A stretch of 8,617 nt of DNA from an uncultured Lysobacter sp. (lineage in GTDB: Bacteria; Pseudomonadota; Gammaproteobacteria; Xanthomonadales; Xanthomonadaceae). This document shows, one piece after another, positions 1 through 7,605 of this stretch. Position numbers and translations under genes: made by a program. The notes beneath the pieces are model-generated. The model searched no databases and was not told the DNA's origin. It saw nothing but the letters and a program-made list of their open reading frames with translations. The DNA is taken from NCBI GenBank assembly GCA_946479915.1, contig CAMLHR010000036.1, forward strand, positions 1 through 8,617, written 5' to 3'. Numbering within the stretch: the first letter of the stretch is position 1; each line of letters begins with the position of its first letter.

Positions 1-1180
1 GCTTGGCCTGGATCTGGTTGATGCCCTCGATCTGGTACTCGACCGGGTCCTCGACCGTGATGATCTTGACGTCCGGCGTGTTGAGCTGGCTCAGCGCCGT
101 GTACAGCGTCGTGGTCTTGCCCGAACCCGTCGGGCCGGTGACCAGCAGGATGCCGTGCGGCTGCTCGAGGACCTTGCGGAACTGCGGGAGGAACGCATCG
201 GTGAAGCCTAGGCGCTCGAAGTCGAACACCACGGTCTCGCGGTCGAGCAGACGCATCACCACCGACTCGCCGTGCGCGGTCGGGATCGTGCTCACGCGCA
301 GGTCCAGTTCCTTGCCCTGCACCCGCAGCATGATGCGCCCGTCCTGCGGCAGCCGGCGCTCGGCGATGTTGAGCTTGGCCATGATCTTGACGCGCGAGAT
401 CACGGCGGCCGTCAGGTTCGCCGGCGGGCTCTCGCCCTCCTCCAGCACGCCGTCGATGCGGTAGCGCACCTTCAGCCGGTTCTCGAACGGCTCGATGTGG
501 ATGTCGGACGCGCGCAGTTCGACCGCGCGCTGGATCACGAGGTTCACGAGGCGGATGACCGGCGCCTCGGACGCGAGGTCGCGCAGGTGCTCGACGTCGT
601 CCAGGTCGCCGCCCTCGCCTTCCGCGGTTTCCACGATGGCGCCCATCGCGCTGCGGCCCTGGCCGTGCCAGCGCTCGATCAGGTCGTCGATCTCGGAACG
701 CAGTGCCACGCTGGGACGGGGCTCGCGGCCGGTCGCCAGGCGCACGGCATCGAGCGCGTAGGCGTCCTGCGGATCGGCGACGAGCACGTCAATCGCCTCG
801 CCGGGCTCGCCCGCGTCGCCGATGGGCACGACATGGAACTGCTTCATGAACTTCAGCGTCAGCGCGGGCGTGTCGCCGGCGGGATCGGGCGGCAACTCGG
901 GCAGGTCCTTGGCCGTGACCAGGGGCAGGTCGAGCACCCGCGCGCAGGCCTCGGCGTGGTCGCGCTCGGACACCAGCCCGAGGCGCGCGAGCAGCCCGAG
1001 CAGGCTGCCGCCGGTCTCGACCTGCAGGCGCCGCGCGCGGGCGAGGTCCGCCTCCTTCAGCCGGCCCTTTTCCAGCAGCGCCTCGACGATGCGTTCGTCC
1101 GCCGGGGCGGGCGCCTCGCCCGCGCGCACGTCCGGCTGGGCGGCCGTGCCGGCTGCGGTCGGGTCGGCGCTCGCGTTCAT
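1..1180 (-). CDS. gspE: Type II secretion system ATPase GspE (XpsE), 3' end cut off by window edge
   Basis: This is the cytoplasmic hexameric ATPase that powers pseudopilus assembly in the type II secretion system. The ATG is at 1178-1180 and 393 residues are visible; the family is usually about 500-570 residues, so the gene runs off the left edge. Residues ~29-96 form the T2SSE N-terminal domain, which in XpsE binds the inner-membrane partner XpsL/GspL. The N2 ATPase part carries ASDIHIEP at 224-231 and an RLPQDGRI motif near 276-283. Walker A is GPTGSGKTT at 349-357 and the Asp-box TVEDP at 375-379. Walker B, the His box and the tetracysteine zinc site lie outside the window. The core closely resembles Xanthomonas XpsE as I remember it, which separates it from PilB. 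An Ala/Pro-rich N-terminal tail of about 28 residues precedes the conserved part, and GTG at 1127-1129 (residue 18) is an alternative start. The ATG is 9 bp after the purL stop with only a weak ribosome binding site, suggesting co-transcription with purL. Confidence 0.95.
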   Translation of the reverse strand, partial: MNASADPTAAGTAAQPDVRAGEAPAPADERIVEALLEKGRLKEADLARARRLQVETGGSLLGLLARLGLVSERDHAEACARVLDLPLVTAKDLPELPPDPAGDTPALTLKFMKQFHVVPIGDAGEPGEAIDVLVADPQDAYALDAVRLATGREPRPSVALRSEIDDLIERWHGQGRSAMGAIVETAEGEGGDLDDVEHLRDLASEAPVIRLVNLVIQRAVELRASDIHIEPFENRLKVRYRIDGVLEEGESPPANLTAAVISRVKIMAKLNIAERRLPQDGRIMLRVQGKELDLRVSTIPTAHGESVVMRLLDRETVVFDFERLGFTDAFLPQFRKVLEQPHGILLVTGPTGSGKTTTLYTALSQLNTPDVKIITVEDPVEYQIEGINQIQAK

Positions 1181-1189
1181 CGCCCGACT

Positions 1190-4100
1190 CTAGCCCACCC
1201 AGGCCCGCGCGTTGCGGAACATGCGCATCCAGGGGCCGTCCTCCGGCCAGTCCGCGGGCGCCCAGCTGAAATTCGCCGTGCGCAGCGTGCGTTCGGGGTG
1301 CGGCATCAGGATCGTCGCGCGGCCGTCGTCGCTGCACAGGCCGGCGATGGTGTTGGTGGAGCCGTTGGGGTCGTCCGGGTAGGACAGCGCGGGGGACCCG
1401 TCGCCAGCGACATAGGCCAGCGACACGCGCGCGGCGTCGCGGTGCGCGTCGCCGTCGAACGCGGCCCGGCCCTCGCCGTGCGCGATCGCCACCGGGATGC
1501 GCGAACCCTCCATCCCGGCGAAGAACAGCGATGGCGAGTCCAGCACCTCCAGCAGCCCCAGCCGTGCCTCGAACTGCTCGCTGCGGTTGCGCAGGAACTT
1601 CGGCCAGTGCGTCGCGCCCGGGATGATGTCGCGCAGCTGCGCCATCATCTGGCAGCCGTTGCACACGCCCAGCGAGAAGATGTCGCCGCGCGCGAAGAAC
1701 GCGGCGAACATCGCACGCATGGCCGGCCGCTCGAGGATCGAGGTCGCCCAGCCGCGACCGGCGCCGAGCACGTCGCCGTACGAGAAGCCGCCGCAGGCGA
1801 CGAGCCCCCTGAATCCGTCGAGCGTCGCGCGTCCCGCGACCAGGTCGCTCATGTGCACGTCGACCGCCGTGAATCCCGCGCGGTCGAAGGCGACCGCCAT
1901 CTCGACCTGGCCGTTGACGCCCTGCTCGCGCAGGATCGCGACCTTCGGCCGGGCGCCCCCGATGTTGAACAGCTTGTCGATGAAGGGCGCGGCGATGTCC
2001 TCGGCCGGGTCGAACGTCAGCGACGGCTGCAGGCCGGGCGCATCGAACCGTGACACGGACGCCCGTTCCTCGTCGGCCGATTCCGGGTTGTCGCGCAGGC
2101 GCTGCATGGCGTGGGTCACCGACCACCAGGCGTCGAACAGCGCTTCCCAGCGCCACTCGGCGAGCACGTTGTCCTCGTCCACCACGCGCACGACCGGCGC
2201 GGTGGTGGGCCGCGCGATCCGCTGCGCGCACTCGATCAGGCCGTGGCGCGCGACCAGGTCGGCGAACGCGGCGCGGTCGGCGGCGGCGATCTGCACCACC
2301 GCGCCGAGCTCCTCGTTGAACAACGTGCGGTAGGGGTTCTCGCCCCACGCGTCCATGGTGATGTCCAGGCCCAGGTGCGAACAGAACGCCATCTCGCACA
2401 GCGCCGCGAAGGCGCCGCCGTCGGACCGGTCGTGGTAGGCGAGCAGCAGCCCCGCGGCGCGCGCGTCACGCACCAGCTCGAACAGCGCGCGCAGGCGGCG
2501 CGGATCGTCCAGGTCCGGCACGTCGCCGGCGAACGCGGGAAGGTCGGCACCGGCGTTCCAGTCCGGATGCACCTGCGCGAGGATCGAGCCCCCCATGCGG
2601 TGGCGCCCCGCGCCCAGGCCCAGCAGCCACAGCTCCGTGTCGGGTTCTCGCGAGAGCAGCGGCGTGAGTTGCGCGCGCACGTCCGGCACCGGCGCGAACG
2701 CCGTGACCACCAGCGACACGGGCGAGACCGAGCCCTGCGACTGCATGGACAGCGAGTCCTTTCCGACCGGGATCGAGAGGTCGAGCGACGGGCACAGCGC
2801 CAGGCCGACGGCCGACACCGCGTCGTACAGCCGCGCGTCCTCGCCGTCGTGGCCGGCCGCGGCCATCCAGTTCGCCGACAGCTTGACACGCTCGAGCGAC
2901 TCGACCGGCGCGGCGCACAGGTTGGTGATCGCCTCGCCCACGGCCATGCGCGCGGCGGCAGCCGGATCGAGCAGCGCCAGCGGCGTGCGCTCGCCGATCG
3001 CCATGGCCTCGCCGGTGTCCGTGTCGTAGCCGGACAGCGTGATCGCGCAGTCGGCCACCGGCAGCTGCCACGGCCCGACCATCTGGTCGCGCGCGGTCAG
3101 GCCGCCCACGGTGCGGTCGCCGATCGTGACCAGGAAGGACTTCGAGGCGACCGTCGGGTGCGCCAGCACGCGCAGCCCGGCCTCGTGCAGGTCCAGCGCG
3201 GGCGTCTGCAGGTCGATCTCCACGCCGGCCAGCTCCGGCCACGGCGCGGGGCCGGGGCGGCGCGTGTCGCGGTGCATCTTCGGCGGCTTGCCGAAGAGGA
3301 CGTCCATGGGGAGGTCGATGGCCGGCGCGTCGTCGCCATGGCCGACGACGAGGCGCTCCTCGGCCGTGGCAGTACCCACCACCGCGAACGGGCAGCGCTC
3401 GCGCTGGCACAGGGCGGCGAACTCAGCGACGCGCTCCTGCGCGATGCCCAGCACGTAGCGCTCCTGCGACTCGTTGCACCACAGCTGCAGCGGCGACAGC
3501 GACGGGTCGTCGCTGGGCACGCGGTCGAGGTCGATCACGCCGCCCACGCCCGAGTCGTGCAGCAGCTCCGGGATCGCGTTCGACAGGCCGCCGGCGCCGA
3601 CGTCGTGGATGGACAGGATCGGGTTGTCGTCGGCGAGCGCCACGCAGCGGTCGATGACCTCCTGGCAGCGGCGCTCCATCTCCGGGTTGTCGCGCTGCAC
3701 GCTGGCGAAGTCGAGGTCCTCGGCGGTCTCGCCGGAGGCCACCGAACTCGCCGCGCCGCCTCCCAGGCCGATCAGCATGGCCGGGCCGCCGAGCACGATC
3801 ACCGCGTCGCCCGGCGACAGCGGGCGCTTGGCGACCATCGGCCGGTCCATCGCGCCCAGGCCGCCGGCGAGCATGATGGGCTTGTCGTACGCGCGGACCA
3901 GGCGGTCGCCTTCCGCCAGCTCGAAGCTGCGGAAGTAGCCGGTGAGGTTGGGCCGGCCGAACTCGTTGTTGAAGGCGGCGGCGCCGAGCGGGCCGTCGAG
4001 CATGATCTCCAGCGCGGGTGCCATGCGCGGGTTCAGGTCACGCGCGCGTTCCCACGGCTGCGGCAGCGTCGGGATGCGCAGGTGCGAGACCGAGAACCCG

Positions 4101-5077
4101 CACAGGCCCGCCTTGGGCTTGCCGCCGCGCCCGGTCGCGCCCTCGTCGCGGATCTCGCCGCCGGCGCCGGTGCTGGCGCCCGGGAACGGGGCGATCGCGG
4201 TGGGATGGTTGTGGGTCTCGACCTTGATGCAGAACGCGCTGTCGGCGACGGGCTCGGCGCGGTATTCGTGCGTGCGCGTGTCCGGCCGGAAGCGGCGCGC
4301 CGCGTAGCCGTCCACCACGGCCGCGTTGTCGCTGTACGCCGACAGCGTGTGTTCCGGCGTGTGCGCGTGGGTGTTGCGGATCATCCCGAACAGCGTGTCC
4401 GGCTGCTGCCGGCCGTCGATGGTCCAGGTCGCGTTGAAGATCTTGTGCCGGCAGTGCTCCGAGTTCGCCTGCGCGAACATCATCAGCTCGACGTCGGTCG
4501 GGTCGCGGCCGAGTTCCGAATACCGGTCGCGCAGGTAGGCGACCTCGTCGTCGGCGAGCGCCAGGCCCAGGCGCCGGTTCGCCGCGTCGATCGTGGCCAG
4601 CGGGATGCGTTCCAGCGCACCGCGCGCCGGCGCGGCGAACATGGCGGCGGCCGCGGACGGATCGTCCAGCAGCGACTGCGTCATCGGGTCGTGCAGCAGG
4701 CGCGCCAGGGCCGCGGCAGCCTCCGGCGCGACGGGCCATCCCGCCAGGTCGATCCGGGTCCCGCGCTCGACGCGTCGCACCGGCAGCCCGGCGCCGTGCA
4801 GCAGCTCGGTGGCCTTGCTCGCCCACGGCGAGATCGTGCCCAGCCGGGGCACCACGAAGCGGGAGGTCGCGCCGGCCTCGCGCGGCCGGGCCGCGTCGCC
4901 GGCCTGCAGGATGCGGGCGAGCGTGGCGGGGTCCGGCGTCGCCCCGGCCTCCGGTTCGACCCAGTAGGTGAACCAGGCCCCGACGAGGCGGGCTTGCGGA
5001 ACGGTGGCGCGGAGGCGGGCTTCGAGCCGCTCGAGGCGGAACGGCGACAGGGCCGGCTGGCCCTCGAGGACGATCAT
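1190..5077 (-). CDS. purL: Phosphoribosylformylglycinamidine (FGAM) synthase, full-length single-chain form
   Basis: PurL converts FGAR, glutamine and ATP to FGAM, glutamate and ADP, the fourth step of de novo purine synthesis, in the cytosol. At 1295 residues it matches the large gammaproteobacterial type (E. coli 1295), not the split PurS/PurQ/PurL type. The N-terminal substrate-channelling domain starts with an [12 protein letters not shown] helix. The synthetase core shows ANSEHCRHK at 204-212, ETHNHPTA from residue 287 and a glycine-rich [14 protein letters not shown] loop just after it. The second, pseudo-symmetric half contains VGKDSLSMQ. The C-terminal class I glutamine amidotransferase domain starts at about residue 1030; its Cys-His-Glu triad is Cys1139 (in GVCNGC), His1260 and Glu1262 (in PHPER), so it looks intact. 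The ATG at 5075-5077 aligns with the E. coli N-terminus as I recall it, although no good Shine-Dalgarno sequence precedes it. A TAGAAT -10-like box lies about 37 bases upstream. gspE follows after 9 bp. Confidence 0.98.
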   Translation of the reverse strand: MIVLEGQPALSPFRLERLEARLRATVPQARLVGAWFTYWVEPEAGATPDPATLARILQAGDAARPREAGATSRFVVPRLGTISPWASKATELLHGAGLPVRRVERGTRIDLAGWPVAPEAAAALARLLHDPMTQSLLDDPSAAAAMFAAPARGALERIPLATIDAANRRLGLALADDEVAYLRDRYSELGRDPTDVELMMFAQANSEHCRHKIFNATWTIDGRQQPDTLFGMIRNTHAHTPEHTLSAYSDNAAVVDGYAARRFRPDTRTHEYRAEPVADSAFCIKVETHNHPTAIAPFPGASTGAGGEIRDEGATGRGGKPKAGLCGFSVSHLRIPTLPQPWERARDLNPRMAPALEIMLDGPLGAAAFNNEFGRPNLTGYFRSFELAEGDRLVRAYDKPIMLAGGLGAMDRPMVAKRPLSPGDAVIVLGGPAMLIGLGGGAASSVASGETAEDLDFASVQRDNPEMERRCQEVIDRCVALADDNPILSIHDVGAGGLSNAIPELLHDSGVGGVIDLDRVPSDDPSLSPLQLWCNESQERYVLGIAQERVAEFAALCQRERCPFAVVGTATAEERLVVGHGDDAPAIDLPMDVLFGKPPKMHRDTRRPGPAPWPELAGVEIDLQTPALDLHEAGLRVLAHPTVASKSFLVTIGDRTVGGLTARDQMVGPWQLPVADCAITLSGYDTDTGEAMAIGERTPLALLDPAAAARMAVGEAITNLCAAPVESLERVKLSANWMAAAGHDGEDARLYDAVSAVGLALCPSLDLSIPVGKDSLSMQSQGSVSPVSLVVTAFAPVPDVRAQLTPLLSREPDTELWLLGLGAGRHRMGGSILAQVHPDWNAGADLPAFAGDVPDLDDPRRLRALFELVRDARAAGLLLAYHDRSDGGAFAALCEMAFCSHLGLDITMDAWGENPYRTLFNEELGAVVQIAAADRAAFADLVARHGLIECAQRIARPTTAPVVRVVDEDNVLAEWRWEALFDAWWSVTHAMQRLRDNPESADEERASVSRFDAPGLQPSLTFDPAEDIAAPFIDKLFNIGGARPKVAILREQGVNGQVEMAVAFDRAGFTAVDVHMSDLVAGRATLDGFRGLVACGGFSYGDVLGAGRGWATSILERPAMRAMFAAFFARGDIFSLGVCNGCQMMAQLRDIIPGATHWPKFLRNRSEQFEARLGLLEVLDSPSLFFAGMEGSRIPVAIAHGEGRAAFDGDAHRDAARVSLAYVAGDGSPALSYPDDPNGSTNTIAGLCSDDGRATILMPHPERTLRTANFSWAPADWPEDGPWMRMFRNARAWVG

Positions 5078-5113
5078 GTCCGACGCAAACCGTTGTCGAC
5101 CAGGGGATCGCCC

Positions 5114-5119
5114 ATTCTA
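5114..5119 (-). promoter_or_regulatory. Candidate -10 box for purL (TAGAAT)
   Basis: On the minus strand the dsbC-purL gap contains TAGAAT, one mismatch from the TATAAT consensus. It stands out in otherwise GC-rich sequence. A start site about 7 bases downstream would give a leader of roughly 30 nt before the purL ATG. No convincing -35 hexamer lies 16-18 bp upstream, where the bases are G-rich, so this is a candidate only. I see no PurR-like operator. Confidence 0.4.
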
Positions 5120-5124
5120 CCGGA

Positions 5125-5148
5125 CGGGCCGGCGCTGCCCCCGGCCCG
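5125..5148 (-). terminator. GC-rich stem-loop between dsbC and purL, possible dsbC terminator
   Basis: A perfect 8 bp inverted repeat (CGGGCCGG / CCGGCCCG) with an 8-base loop lies 14 bases after the dsbC stop and just before the purL -10-like box. The stem is entirely G/C and would be stable in RNA. No U-run follows it, so it does not meet the usual definition of an intrinsic terminator. It could reduce read-through or protect the 3' end of the dsbC transcript, or it may be a by-product of the base composition. Confidence 0.3.
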
Positions 5149-5162
5149 GCCCGCGGACCGGA

Positions 5163-6035
5163 TCAGTGGCTGCCGGCCGCGTCCGCCGGTGCGTCGCCGG
5201 CCGCCTTCGCGGCCCGTTCGTCGAGCAGTTCGCGCAGGCGTTGCGGCGGCACGTAGCCGCCGAGCTGCGCGCCGTCGGCGGCCACGATCATCGGCGTGCC
5301 GGTCAGGCCCAGCCGCTGGCCGAGCGCGTACTGCATGGCCACGGGGCTGGTGCAGTCGCCGCCGGTGATGTTGCCGCCGGCCTTGGCCTCGGTCAGGGCC
5401 GCGCGCGGGTCGTCCGAACACCACACCGCGACCATCTCGTCGAAGTTCTCGCTGCCCGGCCCCATGCGCGGGAACGCCAGGTACTCGATGGCGATGCCCG
5501 CCGCGTTGTACGCGTCGATCTCGCCGTGCAGCTTGCGGCAGTAGCCGCAATCCACGTCGGTGAAGACGGACACCGTGTACTTCGGGTCCTTCGGCGCGAA
5601 CACGATGCGGTCGCTCGCCGGCACGGTGGCCAGCAGGTCGCGGCGCAGGTCGGCCATGGCGATCTCGTTCATGTCCTCGCGCGCGGCCACGTCGAGCAGC
5701 GTGCCCTGCAGCAGGTACTTGCCGTCATTGGTGACGTACACCACCTGCCCGCCGACGATGACCTGGCGGAAGCCGGGGATCGGCGCCTCGCCGATGCGGT
5801 CCACCCGCAGCTGCGGCGCGATCGCGCGGATCGCCTCGCGGGCCCGGGCCTCGGCCGAGCCGACGTCGTAGGCGGGTTCGTTCCCGGCGGTATCGGCCGT
5901 GGGCGTTCCGGCGTCGGTCGCGTCGGGGTCGGGCGACTGCGCGCAGGCGGACAGGCTGGCGACGGCGAGCGCGAGGAACAGCGCGGTGGGCACGAGGCGC
6001 AGCGCGCGCGGGCGGCAGGGAGTCGGTCGGTTCAT
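5163..6035 (-). CDS. dsbC: Thiol:disulfide interchange protein DsbC, predicted lipoprotein
   Basis: This is a disulfide isomerase that rearranges wrong disulfides in exported proteins; in the known system it is kept reduced by the membrane protein DsbD. From the ATG at 6033-6035 it has 290 residues. A signal peptide with a hydrophobic stretch at about 12-30 ends in the lipobox LSAC, Cys31, followed by Ala and Gln, which would favour outer-membrane sorting. A D/T/A/P-rich linker (~32-58) follows. The DsbC N-terminal dimerisation domain includes VYVTNDGKYLLQG at 99-111. The thioredoxin-fold domain has the active site CGYC at 163-166, a second cysteine pair C206/C228 (structural disulfide in E. 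coli DsbC) and the cis-proline loop TGTP at 245-248. E. coli DsbC is a soluble protein of 236 residues including its signal, so the lipobox and linker are unusual. In-frame ATGs at residues -16 and -8 exist, but this start puts the signal peptide at the N-terminus. It follows xerD, as in E. coli. Confidence 0.93.
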   Translation of the reverse strand: MNRPTPCRPRALRLVPTALFLALAVASLSACAQSPDPDATDAGTPTADTAGNEPAYDVGSAEARAREAIRAIAPQLRVDRIGEAPIPGFRQVIVGGQVVYVTNDGKYLLQGTLLDVAAREDMNEIAMADLRRDLLATVPASDRIVFAPKDPKYTVSVFTDVDCGYCRKLHGEIDAYNAAGIAIEYLAFPRMGPGSENFDEMVAVWCSDDPRAALTEAKAGGNITGGDCTSPVAMQYALGQRLGLTGTPMIVAADGAQLGGYVPPQRLRELLDERAAKAAGDAPADAAGSH

Positions 6036-6073
6036 GCGGGGGTCTTCACTCGGGCCCATCCGGGCTTTCGTCG

Positions 6074-6079
6074 ATTGTC
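6074..6079 (-). promoter_or_regulatory. Candidate -10 box for dsbC (GACAAT)
   Basis: The 117 bp gap between xerD and dsbC (6036-6152) contains GACAAT on the minus strand, four of six bases matching the consensus. It would start transcription about 30 bases before the chosen dsbC ATG. It overlaps the most upstream possible start (ATG at 6081-6083), which argues against that start. I found no clear -35 box. The rest of the gap holds only a weak 5 bp hairpin (CGGGT/ACCCG). dsbC may also be read from xerD. Confidence 0.25.
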
Positions 6080-6152
6080 GCATGCACGGGTGCGCGAACC
6101 CGCGACGCTTGTCACGCCAATGCCACGCATCGTCGGCCCGCGGCGCGTCCGT

Positions 6153-7124
6153 TCAGCCGCGCGGATGGTGCCTGGCGTGCAGTTGCTGCAGGTGCTCGCG
6201 CGCCACCAGCGTGTACACCTGCGTGGTGGACAGCGAGCTGTGGCCGAGCAGCAGCTGCAGCGCGCGCAGGTCGGCGCCATGGTTGAGCAGGTGCGTGGCG
6301 AAGCTGTGCCGCAGCACGTGCGGGCTGATCCGGGCCGGGTCGATCCCGGCCGCCACGCCATGGCGCTTCACCAGCGTCCAGAACTGCTGCCGCGACATCG
6401 CGCCCTGGCGCTCGCCGAGGAACAGCGGCACCTCGCCCCGCGCGTCCACCGCCAGCGGCCGGCGGCCGGCCAGCACCGGCCGGGCCGTGTCGAGGTAGCG
6501 CTGCAGCCAGTCCTGGGCCTCCTCCCCGAGCGGCACGAGCCGGGTCTTGCCCCCCTTGCCGGTCACCCGGAGCACGCCCTGCCGCAGGTTCACGCCGTTC
6601 GCCGGCAGCTCGACCAGCTCGCTCACGCGCAGCCCGCAGGCATACATCAGCTCGAGCATCGCGCGGTCGCGCAGTCCCTGCGGCGTCGCCACGTCCGGCG
6701 CGTCCAGCAGGGCCTCCACCTGGGCTTCCGGCAGGGCCTTGGGCAGCGAGCGCGGGAGTTTCGGTGGATCCAGCAATGCGGCCGGATCGTCCTTGCGGCG
6801 CCCCTGGCGCAGGCACCAGGCATAGAACGACCGCAGGGCCGTCAGCAGCCGCGCGTTGCTGCGCGCCGAGTAGCCCTCGCGCGTGCGCAGCGCGAAGTAT
6901 TCGAACAGGGCCGCGCGGTCCGCGCCCGCCAGGCCGCCCTCGCGCCCGTCCCGCCAGCGCGCGAACCCGGCGAGGTCGGCGCGGTAGTTTTCGAGCGTGC
7001 GCCGCGCCAGCCCCTGCTCCGCCCAGGCGGCATCGGCGAACGCGTCGATCACCGCCGCGTCCGCGTCGCGCAGCGGCGGCAGTCGCATCGCATCGCGGCG
7101 GCGGTCGGCGGCGGTCCCCGGCAT
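6153..7124 (-). CDS. xerD: Tyrosine recombinase XerD
   Basis: XerD works with XerC and FtsK at the dif site to resolve chromosome dimers into monomers at cell division. The 323-residue protein (E. coli 298) has an N-terminal SAM-like DNA-binding domain at about 22-110, with [11 protein letters not shown], and a C-terminal catalytic domain. By comparison with E. coli XerD, all catalytic residues are present: Arg166 in GLRVSEL, Lys190 in GKGGK, His269 and Arg272 in HVLRHSF, His295 in LGHSS and the nucleophile Tyr304 in TTQVYT. The C-terminal LHARHHPRG tail matches the XerD end (QLHQQHHPRA in E. coli) and separates it from XerC and phage integrases. The N-terminus runs about 12-20 residues past the E. 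coli start; ATG at 7086-7088 (residue 13) is an equally good start, and neither has a clear ribosome binding site. It precedes dsbC, as in E. coli, and diverges from the RDD gene across 31 bp. It looks like the housekeeping recombinase, not part of a mobile element. Confidence 0.96.
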   Translation of the reverse strand: MPGTAADRRRDAMRLPPLRDADAAVIDAFADAAWAEQGLARRTLENYRADLAGFARWRDGREGGLAGADRAALFEYFALRTREGYSARSNARLLTALRSFYAWCLRQGRRKDDPAALLDPPKLPRSLPKALPEAQVEALLDAPDVATPQGLRDRAMLELMYACGLRVSELVELPANGVNLRQGVLRVTGKGGKTRLVPLGEEAQDWLQRYLDTARPVLAGRRPLAVDARGEVPLFLGERQGAMSRQQFWTLVKRHGVAAGIDPARISPHVLRHSFATHLLNHGADLRALQLLLGHSSLSTTQVYTLVAREHLQQLHARHHPRG

Positions 7125-7130
7125 GCCGCG

Positions 7131-7146
7131 AGTGTAGGCCTATGAT
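7131..7146. promoter_or_regulatory. Divergent xerD / RDD-gene control region with a TAGGCCTA palindrome
   Basis: Only 31 bp (7125-7155) separate the two divergent start codons. They hold the perfect 8 bp palindrome TAGGCCTA (7135-7142), overlapped by the plus-strand -10-like TATGAT (7141-7146, five of six consensus bases) and the minus-strand TACACT (7131-7136, four of six). If these hexamers act, transcription would begin within a few bases of each ATG, giving leaderless or nearly leaderless mRNAs. That would fit the absence of Shine-Dalgarno sequences at both starts. No -35 boxes are evident, so this is tentative. Confidence 0.3.
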
Positions 7147-7155
7147 GCGCACCGC

Positions 7156-7605
7156 ATGCACGACACCGTTTCCGCCGATGCGACACCGCCCCGCCGCGCG
7201 CTGGTGGGCTGGCGGCTGCTCGCCCTCGCCTACGACCTGTTCCCCGCCGCCGCGCTCTGGTTCGTCGTGGCCGCCGCGTTCGTCGCCGCGCATGGCGACG
7301 CGGTGACCGGCGGCGCGCTGGGCCAGGTCGAGTTCGTCGCGCTGTGGCTCGTCACCGGTGCCTACGCCGTCGCCAGCTGGCGGCGCGGCGGGCAGACGCT
7401 GGGGATGCGGCCGTGGCGGCTGCGGGTCGTGGCGCGCGATGGCGGCGCCGCCCCGGTGCGCGCGCTCGCGGTGCGCTACGCGGTCGGCACCGTGTCGCTG
7501 CTGTGCGCCGGGCTGGGGTTCTGGTGGGCCTGGGTCGACCGCGGACGGCTCGCGTGGCACGACCGCGCCAGCGGCACCCGCCTGGTGCGCGACCCCGCGC
7601 GCTAG
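7156..7605 (+). CDS. RDD-family inner-membrane protein
   Basis: This is a small membrane protein of 149 residues whose exact function I cannot give. It fits the RDD family, named for conserved Arg, Asp and Asp residues: Arg20 in WRLLALAYD, Asp27 in the first membrane segment and Asp136 in WHDRASGTRLV. It also has the family's GQTLGMRPWRLRVV motif at 79-92, between segments two and three. Three membrane helices are predicted at about 21-45, 57-75 and 105-126. Some RDD proteins have been proposed to act as Na+/H+ antiporters or transport accessories, but the family is mostly uncharacterised. It is the only plus-strand gene here: its start diverges from xerD and its stop overlaps the lptG stop by four bases, so it is probably transcribed alone. 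No Shine-Dalgarno sequence precedes the ATG. Confidence 0.88.
   Translation: MHDTVSADATPPRRALVGWRLLALAYDLFPAAALWFVVAAAFVAAHGDAVTGGALGQVEFVALWLVTGAYAVASWRRGGQTLGMRPWRLRVVARDGGAAPVRALAVRYAVGTVSLLCAGLGFWWAWVDRGRLAWHDRASGTRLVRDPAR
7602..7605. other. Shared CTAG: overlapping stop codons of the RDD gene and lptG
   Basis: The palindrome CTAG gives a TAG stop to both convergent genes, at 7603-7605 on the plus strand and 7602-7604 on the minus strand. No room remains for a terminator between them, so each transcript must run antisense into the other gene. Confidence 0.95.

Noticed and set aside
272..2053. Plus-strand open frame of 593 codons opposite gspE and the end of purL
   Set aside because: It crosses two well-supported minus-strand genes and its translation is Arg/His/Val/Ala repeats typical of a shadow frame.
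2111..5368. Plus-strand open frame of 1085 codons lying antisense to purL
   Set aside because: It is the mirror of the strongly G/C-ending purL codons, rich in Arg/Ala/His/Gln with no domain or motif. Such long antisense frames are expected at this GC content, and purL itself is unmistakable.
6036..6083. Upstream dsbC start at 6081-6083 giving 306 residues
   Set aside because: It would add 16 polar residues before the signal peptide, and it overlaps the candidate -10 box. The ATG at 6033-6035 gives a normal signal sequence.
6153..7124. Tyrosine recombinase as a sign of an integrated mobile element
   Set aside because: The C-terminal LHARHHPRG tail, full XerD motif set and dsbC neighbour mark the housekeeping XerD; there are no direct repeats, cargo genes or tRNA next to it.
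4968..7145. Plus-strand open frame of 725 codons opposite dsbC and xerD
   Set aside because: It spans both complete genes and their gap, shows no recognisable fold or motif, and has the composition of an antisense shadow.
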